Source of the DNA: CADCVT01 sp036389155
Lineage (GTDB): Bacteria > Actinomycetota > Thermoleophilia > Solirubrobacterales > Solirubrobacteraceae
Assembly (NCBI GenBank): GCA_036389155.1
Contig: DASVQN010000028.1
Span: 205,290-269,289, forward strand
DNA length: 64,000 nucleotides
Direction of reading: 5' to 3'
A program made the translations under genes and the position numbers. Of this stretch, positions 24,260 to 32,717 are shown piece after piece (positions within the stretch are counted from its first letter, which is position 1; each line of letters opens with the position of its first letter). The notes below the pieces were generated by a model. That model did not search any database. It worked only from the letters and a program-made list of their open reading frames with translations, and was not told the DNA's origin.

Positions 24260-25792
24260 TCAGATCCGCCGCCACCGGTCCTCGCCGCGCAACAGCGCGC
24301 GGGCCTCCTCCGGCCCCTGCGTCCCGGCCTCGTACTCCGGCACGTCGCCGTCCAGCGCTGCCCAGCCCTTCAGCACCGGGTCGATGATCCGCCACTGCGC
24401 CTCGACCTCGTCCACGCGCGTGAACAGCGTCGCGTCGCCGCGCATCGCGTCGAGCAGGAGGCGCTCGTAGGCCTCGGGCGACTGCGACAGGAAGCTCGTC
24501 CCGTAGAGGAACTCCATGTTCACCGGGCGGATCGACATCCGGGTGCCCGGGATCTTGGCGCCCAGCGACAGGGAGACGCCCTCGTTCGGCTGGACGGTGA
24601 AGACGAGCTCGTTCGGCTTGACGCCCACCGAGCCCGCCTGCTGGAAGGCGAGGTGCGGGACGGGCTTGAGCGTCACCGCGATCTCGGTCACCTTGCGCGC
24701 CAGCCGCTTGCCGGTGCGCAGGTAGAACGGGACGCCGGCCCACCGCCAGTTGTCGACCTCGAGGCGCAGCGCCGCGTACGTCTCCGTCTTCGAGTCGTCG
24801 GGCACGTCCGGCTCGTCCAGGTAGCCGGGGGCCTCCTCCCCGGCCACGACGCCCGCCGCGTACTGCGCGCGGACCGCGACCTCCTCGATGCGCTCGGGGA
24901 CCGGCGGCGGGATCGACCGCAGCACCTTGACCTTCTCGTCGCGCACCTGGTCGGCGGTGAACTGCACCGGCGGCTCCATGGCCAGCAGCGTGAGCAGCTG
25001 GAGCATGTGGTTCTGGACGAGGTCGCGCAGCGCGCCCGACTGGTCGTAGTAGCCGGCGCGGGTCCCGATCCCGATGTCCTCCGACGCCGTGATCTGGACG
25101 TTGTCGATGTAGTTGCGGTTCCAGACCGGCTCGAACAGCCCGTTCGCGAAGCGGAACGCGAGCATGTTCTGGACGGTCTCCTTGCCGAGGTAATGGTCGA
25201 TGCGGAAGACCTGCTGCTCCTCGACCACCGCCAGCACGCGCCGGCTCAGCTCCTGCGCCGACTCGAGGTCGTGGCCGATCGGCTTCTCGATGACGACGCG
25301 GACCTCCGCCTCCTCGTGGCGGTGCAGCCCCTGCGCGCCGAGGTGCTCGACGATGACCGGGAAGAACGAGGGCGCCGTCGAGAGGTAGAAGCAGCGGTTG
25401 AGCGGGACGCCCGCCGCCTCGTCGAGCTCCTGCAGCGTCTTGTCGAGGCGCTCGTAGCCGCCGGGATCGTCGAACGGCGCGACGACGTAGCGGATGCCGT
25501 CGACCATGCGGCCGAGCACGTCCTCGTCCGGCTCGCGGCGCGAGAAGCGCTTGATCGAGTCGACCGCCTGCTCGCGGAACTCGTCGTCGCTCATCTCGCC
25601 GCGCGAGGCGCCGACGAGCTGGAAGCGCTCGGGCAGCGCGCCCTCGTGGGCGAGGTTGTAGATGGCGGGCAGGAGCTTGCGGCGGGCGAGGTCGCCGGTC
25701 GCGCCGAAGATGACGAGCGTCGTCGGGTGGACCGGCAGGCGCTCCAGGCCCTCGGAGAGCGGGTTGGCCTGGGGCTCCGCCGTGGCGCTCAT
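24260..25792 (-). CDS. zwf: Glucose-6-phosphate 1-dehydrogenase
   Basis: 510 residues, full length. The nucleotide loop FGATGDLARRKL is near residue 29, the active-site signature RIDHYLGKE near 198 and the substrate-binding block VIEKPIGHDL near 169. It oxidises glucose-6-phosphate to the lactone with NADP, the first step of the oxidative pentose-phosphate route. Start is the ATG at 25790-25792, 10 bases after the gnd stop; opcA follows after 3 bases. Confidence 0.97.
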   Translation of the reverse strand: MSATAEPQANPLSEGLERLPVHPTTLVIFGATGDLARRKLLPAIYNLAHEGALPERFQLVGASRGEMSDDEFREQAVDSIKRFSRREPDEDVLGRMVDGIRYVVAPFDDPGGYERLDKTLQELDEAAGVPLNRCFYLSTAPSFFPVIVEHLGAQGLHRHEEAEVRVVIEKPIGHDLESAQELSRRVLAVVEEQQVFRIDHYLGKETVQNMLAFRFANGLFEPVWNRNYIDNVQITASEDIGIGTRAGYYDQSGALRDLVQNHMLQLLTLLAMEPPVQFTADQVRDEKVKVLRSIPPPVPERIEEVAVRAQYAAGVVAGEEAPGYLDEPDVPDDSKTETYAALRLEVDNWRWAGVPFYLRTGKRLARKVTEIAVTLKPVPHLAFQQAGSVGVKPNELVFTVQPNEGVSLSLGAKIPGTRMSIRPVNMEFLYGTSFLSQSPEAYERLLLDAMRGDATLFTRVDEVEAQWRIIDPVLKGWAALDGDVPEYEAGTQGPEEARALLRGEDRWRRI

Positions 25793-25802
25793 CCCGCCCC
25801 CG

Positions 25803-26723
25803 CTACTTCCTCGTGACCGCGTGGCCGCCGAACTGCGCCCGCAGCGCGGAGAGCATCCGGTGGGTGAAGTCGCCGTTGCCGCGGCTGTAGAAGCGCGCGT
25901 AGAGCGAGGCGGTGATGACGGGCGTCGGGACGTCCTTGTCCATCGCGTCCTCGATCGTCCAGCGCCCCTCGCCGGAGTCGTCGGTGTGCGCGGTCAGGCC
26001 ACCGAGGTCGTTGCCCTCCTGCTCGAACGCGCGCGCCGCGAGCTCGCACAGCCACGAGCGCACGACCGAGCCCTGCATCCACAGGTGGGCGATCTTGGCC
26101 TTGTCGAGGTCGAATTCGCTCTTGTCGAACAGGTCGAAGCCCTCGGCGTACGCCTGCATCAGGCCGTACTCGATCCCGTTGTGGACCATCTTCACGTAGT
26201 GGCCGGCGCCGCTCGGGCCGAAGTGCGCCCACCCCGGGCCGTGCTCCTCGTCGCTCGGCGGGGCGAGGACGTCGAGGATCGGGCTCAGCCGCTCCACCGC
26301 CTCGTCGGGCCCGCCGACCATCATGCAGTAGCCGACGTCCAGCCCCCACACGCCGCCGCTCGTGCCGACGTCGACGTAGTGGATGCCCTTCGCGCCGAGG
26401 TCGTCGGCGCGGCGCTTGTCGTCGGTCCACTTCGAGTTGCCGCCGTCGATGATCGTGTCGCCCTCGTCGAGCAGCTCGCCGAGCTTCGTGACCGTCTGCT
26501 CGGTCGGCTCGCCGGCGGGGACCATCACCCACACTGACCGGGGCGCGTCGAGCTTCTCGACGAGCTCCTCGAGCGAGGCCGCGCCCTGCGCGCCGTGGCC
26601 CTCCGCTCGCTCGCGCGCCTCCTCGCTGAAGTCGAACGCGACCGCCTGGTGGTCGGAGTCGCGATGGATGCGGTGGACCATGTTGCCGCCCATCTTCCCC
26701 AGCCCGACGAAGCCGATCTGCAT
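25803..26723 (-). CDS. gnd: 6-phosphogluconate dehydrogenase (decarboxylating), short type
   Basis: 306 residues, so the short (about 300 aa) Gnd class rather than the 470-residue NADP enzyme. Rossmann loop GFVGLGKMGGNM (4-15), substrate block GTSGGVWGLDVGYCMMVGG, catalytic Lys/Asn in KMVHNGIEYG. FDFSEEAR after strand 2 carries an acidic residue, which fits NAD rather than NADP. Start codon overlaps the pgi stop by one base (TGATG). Produces ribulose-5-phosphate in the operon's pathway. Confidence 0.93.
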   Translation of the reverse strand: MQIGFVGLGKMGGNMVHRIHRDSDHQAVAFDFSEEARERAEGHGAQGAASLEELVEKLDAPRSVWVMVPAGEPTEQTVTKLGELLDEGDTIIDGGNSKWTDDKRRADDLGAKGIHYVDVGTSGGVWGLDVGYCMMVGGPDEAVERLSPILDVLAPPSDEEHGPGWAHFGPSGAGHYVKMVHNGIEYGLMQAYAEGFDLFDKSEFDLDKAKIAHLWMQGSVVRSWLCELAARAFEQEGNDLGGLTAHTDDSGEGRWTIEDAMDKDVPTPVITASLYARFYSRGNGDFTHRMLSALRAQFGGHAVTRK

Positions 26724-28306
26724 CAGCCCACCTCCCCCGCCAGCCGGCGGATTGCCTCGGCCGGGTCGCCGTCGAGCCGCACGCGCTCGGCCGGCAGGCC
26801 GTGGGCGCGCAGCGTGCGCGCGTCGCCGACCGCCTGCGCGTGCTTGAGCTGCTCGAACGTGAACGCCTTGTCTGGGATCGGCTTGTCCTCGCCGGCGTCG
26901 TGCACGAGCTGCAGGAAGCGCCCGGTCGCCGTGCCGCCCTTGTGGTACTGGCCGGTGGAGTGCAGGAAGCGCGGCCCGTAGCCGAACGTCGTCGTCGCCT
27001 TCGTGCGCGCGCGGATCGCGGTGCGCAGCTCGGCGGCCGCCGCGTCGACCTCCGCGCTCGGCGGCGCGTAGGCCATGATCGCGACGTAGGCCGGCGGCTC
27101 GGCGCCCTCGAGCAGAGTCGCGATCGCCTCGCGCGGCTCGGCGTACGGCTCCTGCGCTCCCTCCTCCAGCGCCCTGGACGTGTTGTCCTTGGCCTCCTGG
27201 ACGTTGGGCTGGTCGAACGGGTTCAGCGCGAGCGACCAGCCGGCGACCGCGGTCGCGAACTCGGCGGCGAAGAAGATCCGCCCGAGGTCCTCGGGGCCGC
27301 GGACGGTGACCATGAAGACGGGGTGGCCGGCGGCGAGCAGGCCGTCGAGCTCGTCGTCGCCCTCGCCGCGCAGGTGCACGAAGACGCGGTCGTCGCCGTA
27401 CTCGTCCGCCGCGCCGAGCGGCTCGTCGGCCACCGGCAGGATCCCGCGGCCGTGCTTGCCGGTCGACTCCGCGACGAGCTGCTCGGCCCACAGCCCGAAC
27501 GACGCGATCGACTCGGTCACGACGAGGGTGAGCTTGTCCCGCCCCTCCTTTGCGAGCGCGCCCAGCGCGACGCCGAGCGTCAGCGCGGGGCTGTCCTCCG
27601 CGCCGCGCGCGGCCTCCTCGGCCACGGCCGCGCCGTCGAGCAGCGCCTGGAGCGGGGCGCCCATCAGCGCCGCGGGCACGATGCCGAACGGGCTCAGGGC
27701 GCTGTAGCGCCCGCCGATCTCGGGGTCGGCGAGGAAGGTGCGGCGGAACCCGCGCTCCTGCGCGAGCGTCTCCAGCGACGAGCCGGGGTCGGTGATGGCG
27801 ACGAAGTGCCGGCCGTCCGGCTTCTGCGCCCAGAAGTGATCGGCGAGCGAGCGCGTCTCGATCGTGCCGCCGGACTTCGTCGAGACCACGTAGACGGTCG
27901 TGTCGGGGCTCGTCCTGCTCTCGACGTCGGCGATCGCGTCGGCGTCGGTGGAGTCGAGCACGTGCAGGTTCAGGCACGTCGGCTCGAAGCTGCGCGCGAA
28001 CACCTCGGGCGCGAGGCTCGACCCGCCCATCCCGAGGACGACCGCGTCGGAGATGCCCTCGTCCTTCAGCTCGTGCGCGAACGCCTCGAGGTCGTCGACC
28101 TGCTCGGCCATCCGGCCGGCGATGTCGAGCCAACCGAGGCGGTCGGCGAGCTCGGGCGTGCCGGCGTCGCCGCCCCACAGCGTCGGGTCCTTCTCCCAGA
28201 CGCGCCGCACGACGTCCTCGGCGCGGGCGCGCTCGGCCTCGGCGCTCACGGCGTCCGCGAGCGCGCCGGGGATGTCCGCGGCGAAGAGCAGCGACGCGTC
28301 GCTCAC
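26723..28306 (-). CDS. pgi: Glucose-6-phosphate isomerase
   Basis: 527 residues with two SIS subdomains: VLGMGGSSLAPEVFA, VVSTKSGGTIETRSL (phosphate loop) and GGRYSALSPFGIVPAALMG. The C-terminal catalytic area includes HSTGQYHKGG. It is the divergent bacterial type often found with, or fused to, transaldolase. Here the two remain separate, but the GTG start overlaps the tal stop by four bases. It feeds fructose-6-phosphate back to glucose-6-phosphate for Zwf. Confidence 0.92.
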   Translation of the reverse strand: MSDASLLFAADIPGALADAVSAEAERARAEDVVRRVWEKDPTLWGGDAGTPELADRLGWLDIAGRMAEQVDDLEAFAHELKDEGISDAVVLGMGGSSLAPEVFARSFEPTCLNLHVLDSTDADAIADVESRTSPDTTVYVVSTKSGGTIETRSLADHFWAQKPDGRHFVAITDPGSSLETLAQERGFRRTFLADPEIGGRYSALSPFGIVPAALMGAPLQALLDGAAVAEEAARGAEDSPALTLGVALGALAKEGRDKLTLVVTESIASFGLWAEQLVAESTGKHGRGILPVADEPLGAADEYGDDRVFVHLRGEGDDELDGLLAAGHPVFMVTVRGPEDLGRIFFAAEFATAVAGWSLALNPFDQPNVQEAKDNTSRALEEGAQEPYAEPREAIATLLEGAEPPAYVAIMAYAPPSAEVDAAAAELRTAIRARTKATTTFGYGPRFLHSTGQYHKGGTATGRFLQLVHDAGEDKPIPDKAFTFEQLKHAQAVGDARTLRAHGLPAERVRLDGDPAEAIRRLAGEVG

Positions 28307-29400
28307 ACCTGGCTCCGCTTGCTCTCGATCCCCTCGAGCAGCTTCTCCATCGGCGTGACGAACTTGTCGACGCCGTCGCTGAGGAGCTTCTTGGTGACGT
28401 CCTCCATGTCGATGCCGGCGTCGGCGAGCTTCCGGAGGTCCTCGGTGGGGTCCTCCAGCGCGGTGTCCGGCTGGATGTCGCCGTGGTCGGCCGTGGCCTT
28501 CAGGGTGTCCATCGGCATCGTGTTGACCGTGTGCGGCGCGACGAGCGTGTCGACGTACTTCGTGTCGGGATACGCCGGGTCCTTGACGCCGGTCGACGCC
28601 CACAGCGGGCGCTGGACGTTCGCCCCCGCCGCGCGCAGCTCGGCGAAGCGGTCGCCCTCGAAGATCTCCTGGAACTTCTTGTACGCCGCGCGCGCGTTGG
28701 CGACGGCGGCGATCCCGCGCAGGTCGGTGCGGTCGAGGTCCTCCAGGCGCTTGTCGACCTCGGTGTCGACGCGGCTGACGAAGAAGCTCGCGACGCTGTG
28801 GACGTCGATGCTCTTGCCCTCGGCGTGGCGGCGCTCGAGCCCCTTGATGTACGCCTCGGCGACGTTCGCGTAGGACTCGACGCTGAAGAGCAGCGTGACG
28901 TTGACGTTGATGCCCTCGTAGATCGCGTCCTCGATGGCCGGGACGCCCTCGTCGGTGGCCGGGATCTTGATGAAGATGTTCGGGCGGTCGAGCTCCTGCC
29001 AGTACTCGCGCGCCTGGCCCAGCGTCTTGTCGGTGTCGAACGCGAGGTCGGGGTCGACCTCGAGGCTGACGAAGCCGTCGGTGTGCTCGTCGTAGACCGG
29101 GCGCAGGACGTCGGCGGCGGCGCCGACCTCCGCGACCGCGATCGTCCGGAAGATCTGGCGGGCGTCCGCGCCCTCGCGGGCGAGCTTGGCGATCGTGTCG
29201 TCGTAGGCGTCGGCGCCGAGGATCGCCTTCTCGAAGATCGCAGGGTTCGACGTGACGCCGCGCAGGCACAGCTCGTCGCGCAGGCGGGCGAGCTCGCCGC
29301 TGACGATGAGCTCGTGCTCGATCGAGTCGAGCCAGGGGGCGGTGCCGGCCGCGACGAGCGCGGCGAGGCGGGGGTTGACGTTGACGGCTGAGGTGCTCAT
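28303..29400 (-). CDS. tal: Transaldolase
   Basis: 365 residues. The Schiff-base lysine lies in NIFIKIPATDEG; CLRGVTSNPAIFEKAI is the N-terminal signature and GINVNVTLLFS the third. Length and sequence fit the actinobacterial TalB-type. Start ATG at 29398-29400 overlaps the glk stop. Transketolase, its usual partner, is not in this window. Confidence 0.94.
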   Translation of the reverse strand: MSTSAVNVNPRLAALVAAGTAPWLDSIEHELIVSGELARLRDELCLRGVTSNPAIFEKAILGADAYDDTIAKLAREGADARQIFRTIAVAEVGAAADVLRPVYDEHTDGFVSLEVDPDLAFDTDKTLGQAREYWQELDRPNIFIKIPATDEGVPAIEDAIYEGINVNVTLLFSVESYANVAEAYIKGLERRHAEGKSIDVHSVASFFVSRVDTEVDKRLEDLDRTDLRGIAAVANARAAYKKFQEIFEGDRFAELRAAGANVQRPLWASTGVKDPAYPDTKYVDTLVAPHTVNTMPMDTLKATADHGDIQPDTALEDPTEDLRKLADAGIDMEDVTKKLLSDGVDKFVTPMEKLLEGIESKRSQV

Positions 29401-30320
29401 GCGGTCCTCTCGATTGCGTGCAGCTCCTGCGCGGCCAGGAGGGCGGCCCCTCTTACGCCGGCGTGGACGCCGTGCCGCGCGAGCTCGATCCTGGTCTTCT
29501 CTCCGACGCCCGGCAGGGCGAGTCGCCGGGCGGCCGCCTCGGCGGGCCCGGTCAGCAGCTCGCCGGCCGTCGACACGCCGCCGCCGATCACGATCAGGTC
29601 GGGGTCGAAGAGGTTCAACACGTTGGCTATCCCCACTCCGAGGCGCTCGCCAACGATGCGGATGGCGTCGATCGCCTGCTCGTCCCCCGCCTTGGCGCGT
29701 TCGACCACCTCGGGGCCCTTGCCGATCCCGCGCTCGGTGCCGAGCTCGTCCAGCTCCCGCCCGGCCGCCCAGGACTCGAGCGCGTCGGGGTGCGGGAACC
29801 TCTCGGGTGCCGGCGGCGCGCCGTTGCGGACGTCCGCCGCGATGATCATGTGCCCGAGCTCGGGCGCCGCGCCGGTGGCGCCGCGGAAGATCCTCCCGTT
29901 CAGCACGACCCCGCCGCCGACGCCGGTGCCGACGGTGATCATCACGACGACCTTCGCCACCGGCTGCTGGTCGTCGTCGAGGGCCTCGGCGAGCGCGGCG
30001 CACGTCGCGTCGTTGTCGACGAAGACGGGGGTCCCGTTCAGGCGCTCGGAGAGCACCTCGCGCAGCGGGACGTGCTGGAGCGGGACGTTGACGCTGAACT
30101 TGGCGCTGCCCGTCGCGAAGTCGACGACGGAGGGAACGGCGATGCCGATCGCGTCCGCGCGCCCCTTCGCCGTGACGATCTCGGCGAGCTGGTCGAGGAA
30201 CCGGTCGGTCTCGTGCGTCTCGGTCGCGGTGAGCGAGACCTCCCCGAGCGTCCCGCCTTCGAGCGCGGCGGCGGCGATCTTCGTGCCGCCGACGTCGACG
30301 CCGATGATGCGATCGCTCAC
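29397..30320 (-). CDS. glk: ROK-family glucokinase lacking the zinc motif
   Basis: 307 residues: phosphate-1 loop GVDVGGTK (7-14), catalytic Asp in VFVDNDATCAAL (about 101), GTGVGGGVVLNG, and the ROK His in ELGHMII. The canonical ROK CxCGxxGCxE zinc site that should follow is absent. The protein has a single cysteine and reads VRNGAPPAPERFPHPDALES there instead. Expected to phosphorylate glucose with ATP; other sugars are possible. First gene of the pentose-phosphate operon, GTG start, divergent from tRNA-Leu. Confidence 0.85.
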   Translation of the reverse strand: MSDRIIGVDVGGTKIAAAALEGGTLGEVSLTATETHETDRFLDQLAEIVTAKGRADAIGIAVPSVVDFATGSAKFSVNVPLQHVPLREVLSERLNGTPVFVDNDATCAALAEALDDDQQPVAKVVVMITVGTGVGGGVVLNGRIFRGATGAAPELGHMIIAADVRNGAPPAPERFPHPDALESWAAGRELDELGTERGIGKGPEVVERAKAGDEQAIDAIRIVGERLGVGIANVLNLFDPDLIVIGGGVSTAGELLTGPAEAAARRLALPGVGEKTRIELARHGVHAGVRGAALLAAQELHAIERTA

Positions 30321-30363
30321 GGGGTGGACTCTACGAGTCTCGCGCGGCGGGCGCCCGTCGCTT

Positions 30364-30369
30364 TACGAT
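30364..30369 (+). promoter_or_regulatory. -10 box of the tRNA-Leu promoter
   Basis: TACGAT lies 7 bases upstream of the mature tRNA 5' end. No convincing -35 sequence is seen at the right distance. Confidence 0.4.
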
Positions 30370-30376
30370 CTTGGGC

Positions 30377-30460
30377 GCCCGGGTGGTGGAACTGGTCAGA
30401 CACGGCGCGTTTAAACCGCGCTGCCCTCAGGGCGTGCGGGTTCGAGTCCCGCCCCGGGTA
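30377..30460 (+). tRNA. tRNA-Leu (UAA)
   Basis: 84 nt cloverleaf: acceptor GCCCGGG, anticodon stem GCGCG/CGCGC with loop TTTAAAC giving anticodon UAA, a long variable arm (TGCCCTCAGGGCG) typical of leucine tRNA, and T arm GCGGG-TTCGAGT-CCCGC. CCA is not encoded. It reads TTA, the rarest leucine codon in such a genome. Confidence 0.95.
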
Positions 30461-30509
30461 CTTCGGTGGAGAGCGATGAGTTCGACCAGCGATGGAGGTC
30501 TACAGAGGC

Positions 30510-30917
30510 ATGACTGATTCCACGCAGACCCGCACGACGATCTCCGAGCTCGGTGTGGCGATGTTCAGCGTCGCCGACCAGGACGCCGCTCTGGCGTTCT
30601 ACACGCAGAAGCTCGGCTTCGAGGTGCGCGCCGACATCCGGTTCGGCGAGAACGACGCGATGCGCTGGCTGGAGGTGGCGCCTCCGGGCTCGACCGCGCG
30701 CCTGGCGCTCAACCCGCCGATGAACGGCCAGCCCGGCGGCAGCTCGATCGGCGTCGAGACGCCCGACGTCGCCGGCGAGTACGAGCGCATCAAGGGTCTG
30801 GGCGACGTCGACGTCGACGAGCACCTGATGGACATGCCCGGCACGCCGCGGATGTTCAGCCTGCGCGATCCGGACGGCAACAACGTCTGGGTCGTCGAGG
30901 CCGCGCCCGCCCAGTAG
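30510..30917 (+). CDS. VOC-family (glyoxalase/bleomycin-resistance fold) protein
   Basis: 135 residues with the paired beta-alpha-beta-beta-beta modules of the vicinal-oxygen-chelate fold: GVAMFSVADQDAALAFYTQK at the start and MFSLRDPDGNNVWVVE at the end. Metal-ligand candidates include Glu near the C-terminal VVE. Substrate cannot be inferred. The ATG at 30510 is preferred over 30492 because AGAGG is close upstream. It stands alone between tRNA-Leu and a convergent secreted protein. Confidence 0.8.
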   Translation: MTDSTQTRTTISELGVAMFSVADQDAALAFYTQKLGFEVRADIRFGENDAMRWLEVAPPGSTARLALNPPMNGQPGGSSIGVETPDVAGEYERIKGLGDVDVDEHLMDMPGTPRMFSLRDPDGNNVWVVEAAPAQ

Positions 30918-30930
30918 AGCGCGACTGCCG

Positions 30931-31311
30931 CTAGCCGTTGGGGACGACGTAGTCGAAGCGGATCGACGTCGTCCCCTTCCGGCCGCGCAGGCGATAGGTC
31001 TGCGCGGCGTTGACCGGCAGCTGCCTGAACGTGAAGCCGAAGACCCGGCGCGGGAGCTTGACCTCTCCCTCCTGGATCTTCGCCTCGAAGCGCCGCATCC
31101 ACTCCTTCGCGACGCGATGCGCGGTCGGGCACCTGCCGCCGGTGATCGTCAGCCTGAAGACGCCGAACGTCTTCGGACCGCCCGGCTCGAACGGGTAGCG
31201 CAGGTCGGCGGACTTGCAGGTGAGCGTGGGGCGCGCGTCGGCGGCGGCGGCCGGGACGAGGAAGGCGACGAGCGCCAGCGCGGTGGCGAGGAAGAGGCTG
31301 TGGCGGCGCAT
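30931..31311 (-). CDS. Small secreted basic protein
   Basis: 126 residues with a signal peptide (LFLATALALVAFLVPAAAADA) and a mature domain with two cysteines (LTCKSADL, GGRCPTAHRV) likely bridged. The mature part is rich in Arg/Lys and beta-strand-like (VFGFTFRQL, IRFDYVVPNG). I do not recognise the family. It starts 11 bases after the P450 stop, so it may be co-transcribed with it. Confidence 0.7.
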   Translation of the reverse strand: MRRHSLFLATALALVAFLVPAAAADARPTLTCKSADLRYPFEPGGPKTFGVFRLTITGGRCPTAHRVAKEWMRRFEAKIQEGEVKLPRRVFGFTFRQLPVNAAQTYRLRGRKGTTSIRFDYVVPNG

Positions 31312-31322
31312 CCCCGCCGATG

Positions 31323-32663
31323 TTAGGCGGGCAGCGCGACGCGCGCCTGACTGCGCGGGCCGAGGACGATCGCGCGCCGGAAGTAGCTCGAGGGCTGCGG
31401 GTCGATCGCGTGGGGCTGCGTCCGCTCGACGACCATCCGCAGGACGATGCGCATCTCGTAGAGCGCGAAGGCCGCGCCGAGGCAGCGCCGGATCCCGCCG
31501 CCGAACGGGATCCACGAGTACGTGTCGGGCGCGTTGTCGAGGAAGCGCTCGGGCCGGAACTCGAGCGGGTCGGGGTACACGTCGGCCCGCCGGTGGGCCG
31601 ACACGATGTTGCAGGCCATGACGGTCCCCTTCGGGATCCTGTGGCCGAGGACCTCGATCGGCTCGCACACGAGGCGGTCGAAGAGCGGGATCGGCGGGCG
31701 CAGGCGCATCGTCTCGTGGATGACGGCGTTGAGGTACTCGTCGCCGTCGGGGAGGTCCGCGCGCAGCGCGGCGAGCTTGTCGGGGTGCGCGAGCAGCAGC
31801 TCGACCGCCCACGCCAGCGCGGTCGCCGTCGTCTCGTGCCCGGCGAGCAGCAGCGTGACGAGCTCGTCGCGCAGCTCGTCGTCGGTCATCGGCTCGCCGT
31901 TCTCGTCCCGGGCTCCGATGAGCATCGACAGGACGTCCTCGCGCTCGGAGACGCGCGGGTCGGCCCGGCGCTCGCGGATGAGCGCGTAGAGCGAGGCGTA
32001 GATGCGGTCGCGCGTGCGCGCGGCGGGCGTCCACGACCGGCCCGGCCCGAAGGTGTTGCGCAGGAACGGGACCATGCTCGCGGGCGACGCCAGCATCGCC
32101 AGCCACTTCTGGATCTGCTCGCGCGCCTCGGCGAACGCCGGCCCGGCGTCGAAGCCGAAGACGGCCCGCAGGATCACGTCGAGCGTGATCTGCGCGAACT
32201 CGTCCTGCAGCTCGAACGGCTCGCCGCGCGGCCACGAGGCCATCCGCTTCTCGGTCTCGCTCGCGATGAGCTCGCCGTAGCTCTTCATCCGCTCGCCGTG
32301 GAACGACGGCAGCATGAGCTTGCGCTGACGCAGGTGCGTGGCGCCGTCCAGGAGCAGGATCGAGTTGGGCCCGAAGACCGGCTCGAAGAGGTCGAAGCCG
32401 CGCGCGGCGCCGGCGCGCAGCACGTCGCGGTCGCCGGTGGCGATCGCCTTGATGACCTCGGGGTTCGACACGAAGACGTACGCCATCGAGGCGTCCCCGC
32501 CGAGCCCGCGCAGCGTGAACATCTCGCCATACGTGCGCTCGCACTCGCGCAGCAGGGCGGTCGGCCGCAGCGCCCAGCCGAGCGCCTGGAACCAGCCGGG
32601 CGTCCGCGGCCCGGGCGGCAGCCCGTCGACGACGTCCTCCCTCGAGACGACTCCCGCACCCAC
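31323..32663 (-). CDS. Cytochrome P450
   Basis: 446 residues, complete. The I-helix oxygen motif is AGHETT, the K-helix ExxR is ETMRLRPP, the PERF region FRPERFLD, and the heme-binding loop FGGGIRRCLGAAFA with the thiolate Cys. No membrane anchor is present, as usual for bacterial enzymes. It resembles the mycobacterial CYP135/138-like group in motif detail. Substrate unknown; no ferredoxin or reductase gene is adjacent. GTG start. Confidence 0.93.
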   Translation of the reverse strand: MGAGVVSREDVVDGLPPGPRTPGWFQALGWALRPTALLRECERTYGEMFTLRGLGGDASMAYVFVSNPEVIKAIATGDRDVLRAGAARGFDLFEPVFGPNSILLLDGATHLRQRKLMLPSFHGERMKSYGELIASETEKRMASWPRGEPFELQDEFAQITLDVILRAVFGFDAGPAFAEAREQIQKWLAMLASPASMVPFLRNTFGPGRSWTPAARTRDRIYASLYALIRERRADPRVSEREDVLSMLIGARDENGEPMTDDELRDELVTLLLAGHETTATALAWAVELLLAHPDKLAALRADLPDGDEYLNAVIHETMRLRPPIPLFDRLVCEPIEVLGHRIPKGTVMACNIVSAHRRADVYPDPLEFRPERFLDNAPDTYSWIPFGGGIRRCLGAAFALYEMRIVLRMVVERTQPHAIDPQPSSYFRRAIVLGPRSQARVALPA

Positions 32664-32717
32664 GGCGGAGCTTCTACCCGCGCGAGCGGCGAGCGGGTGT
32701 GAGACGACACACAGCGC

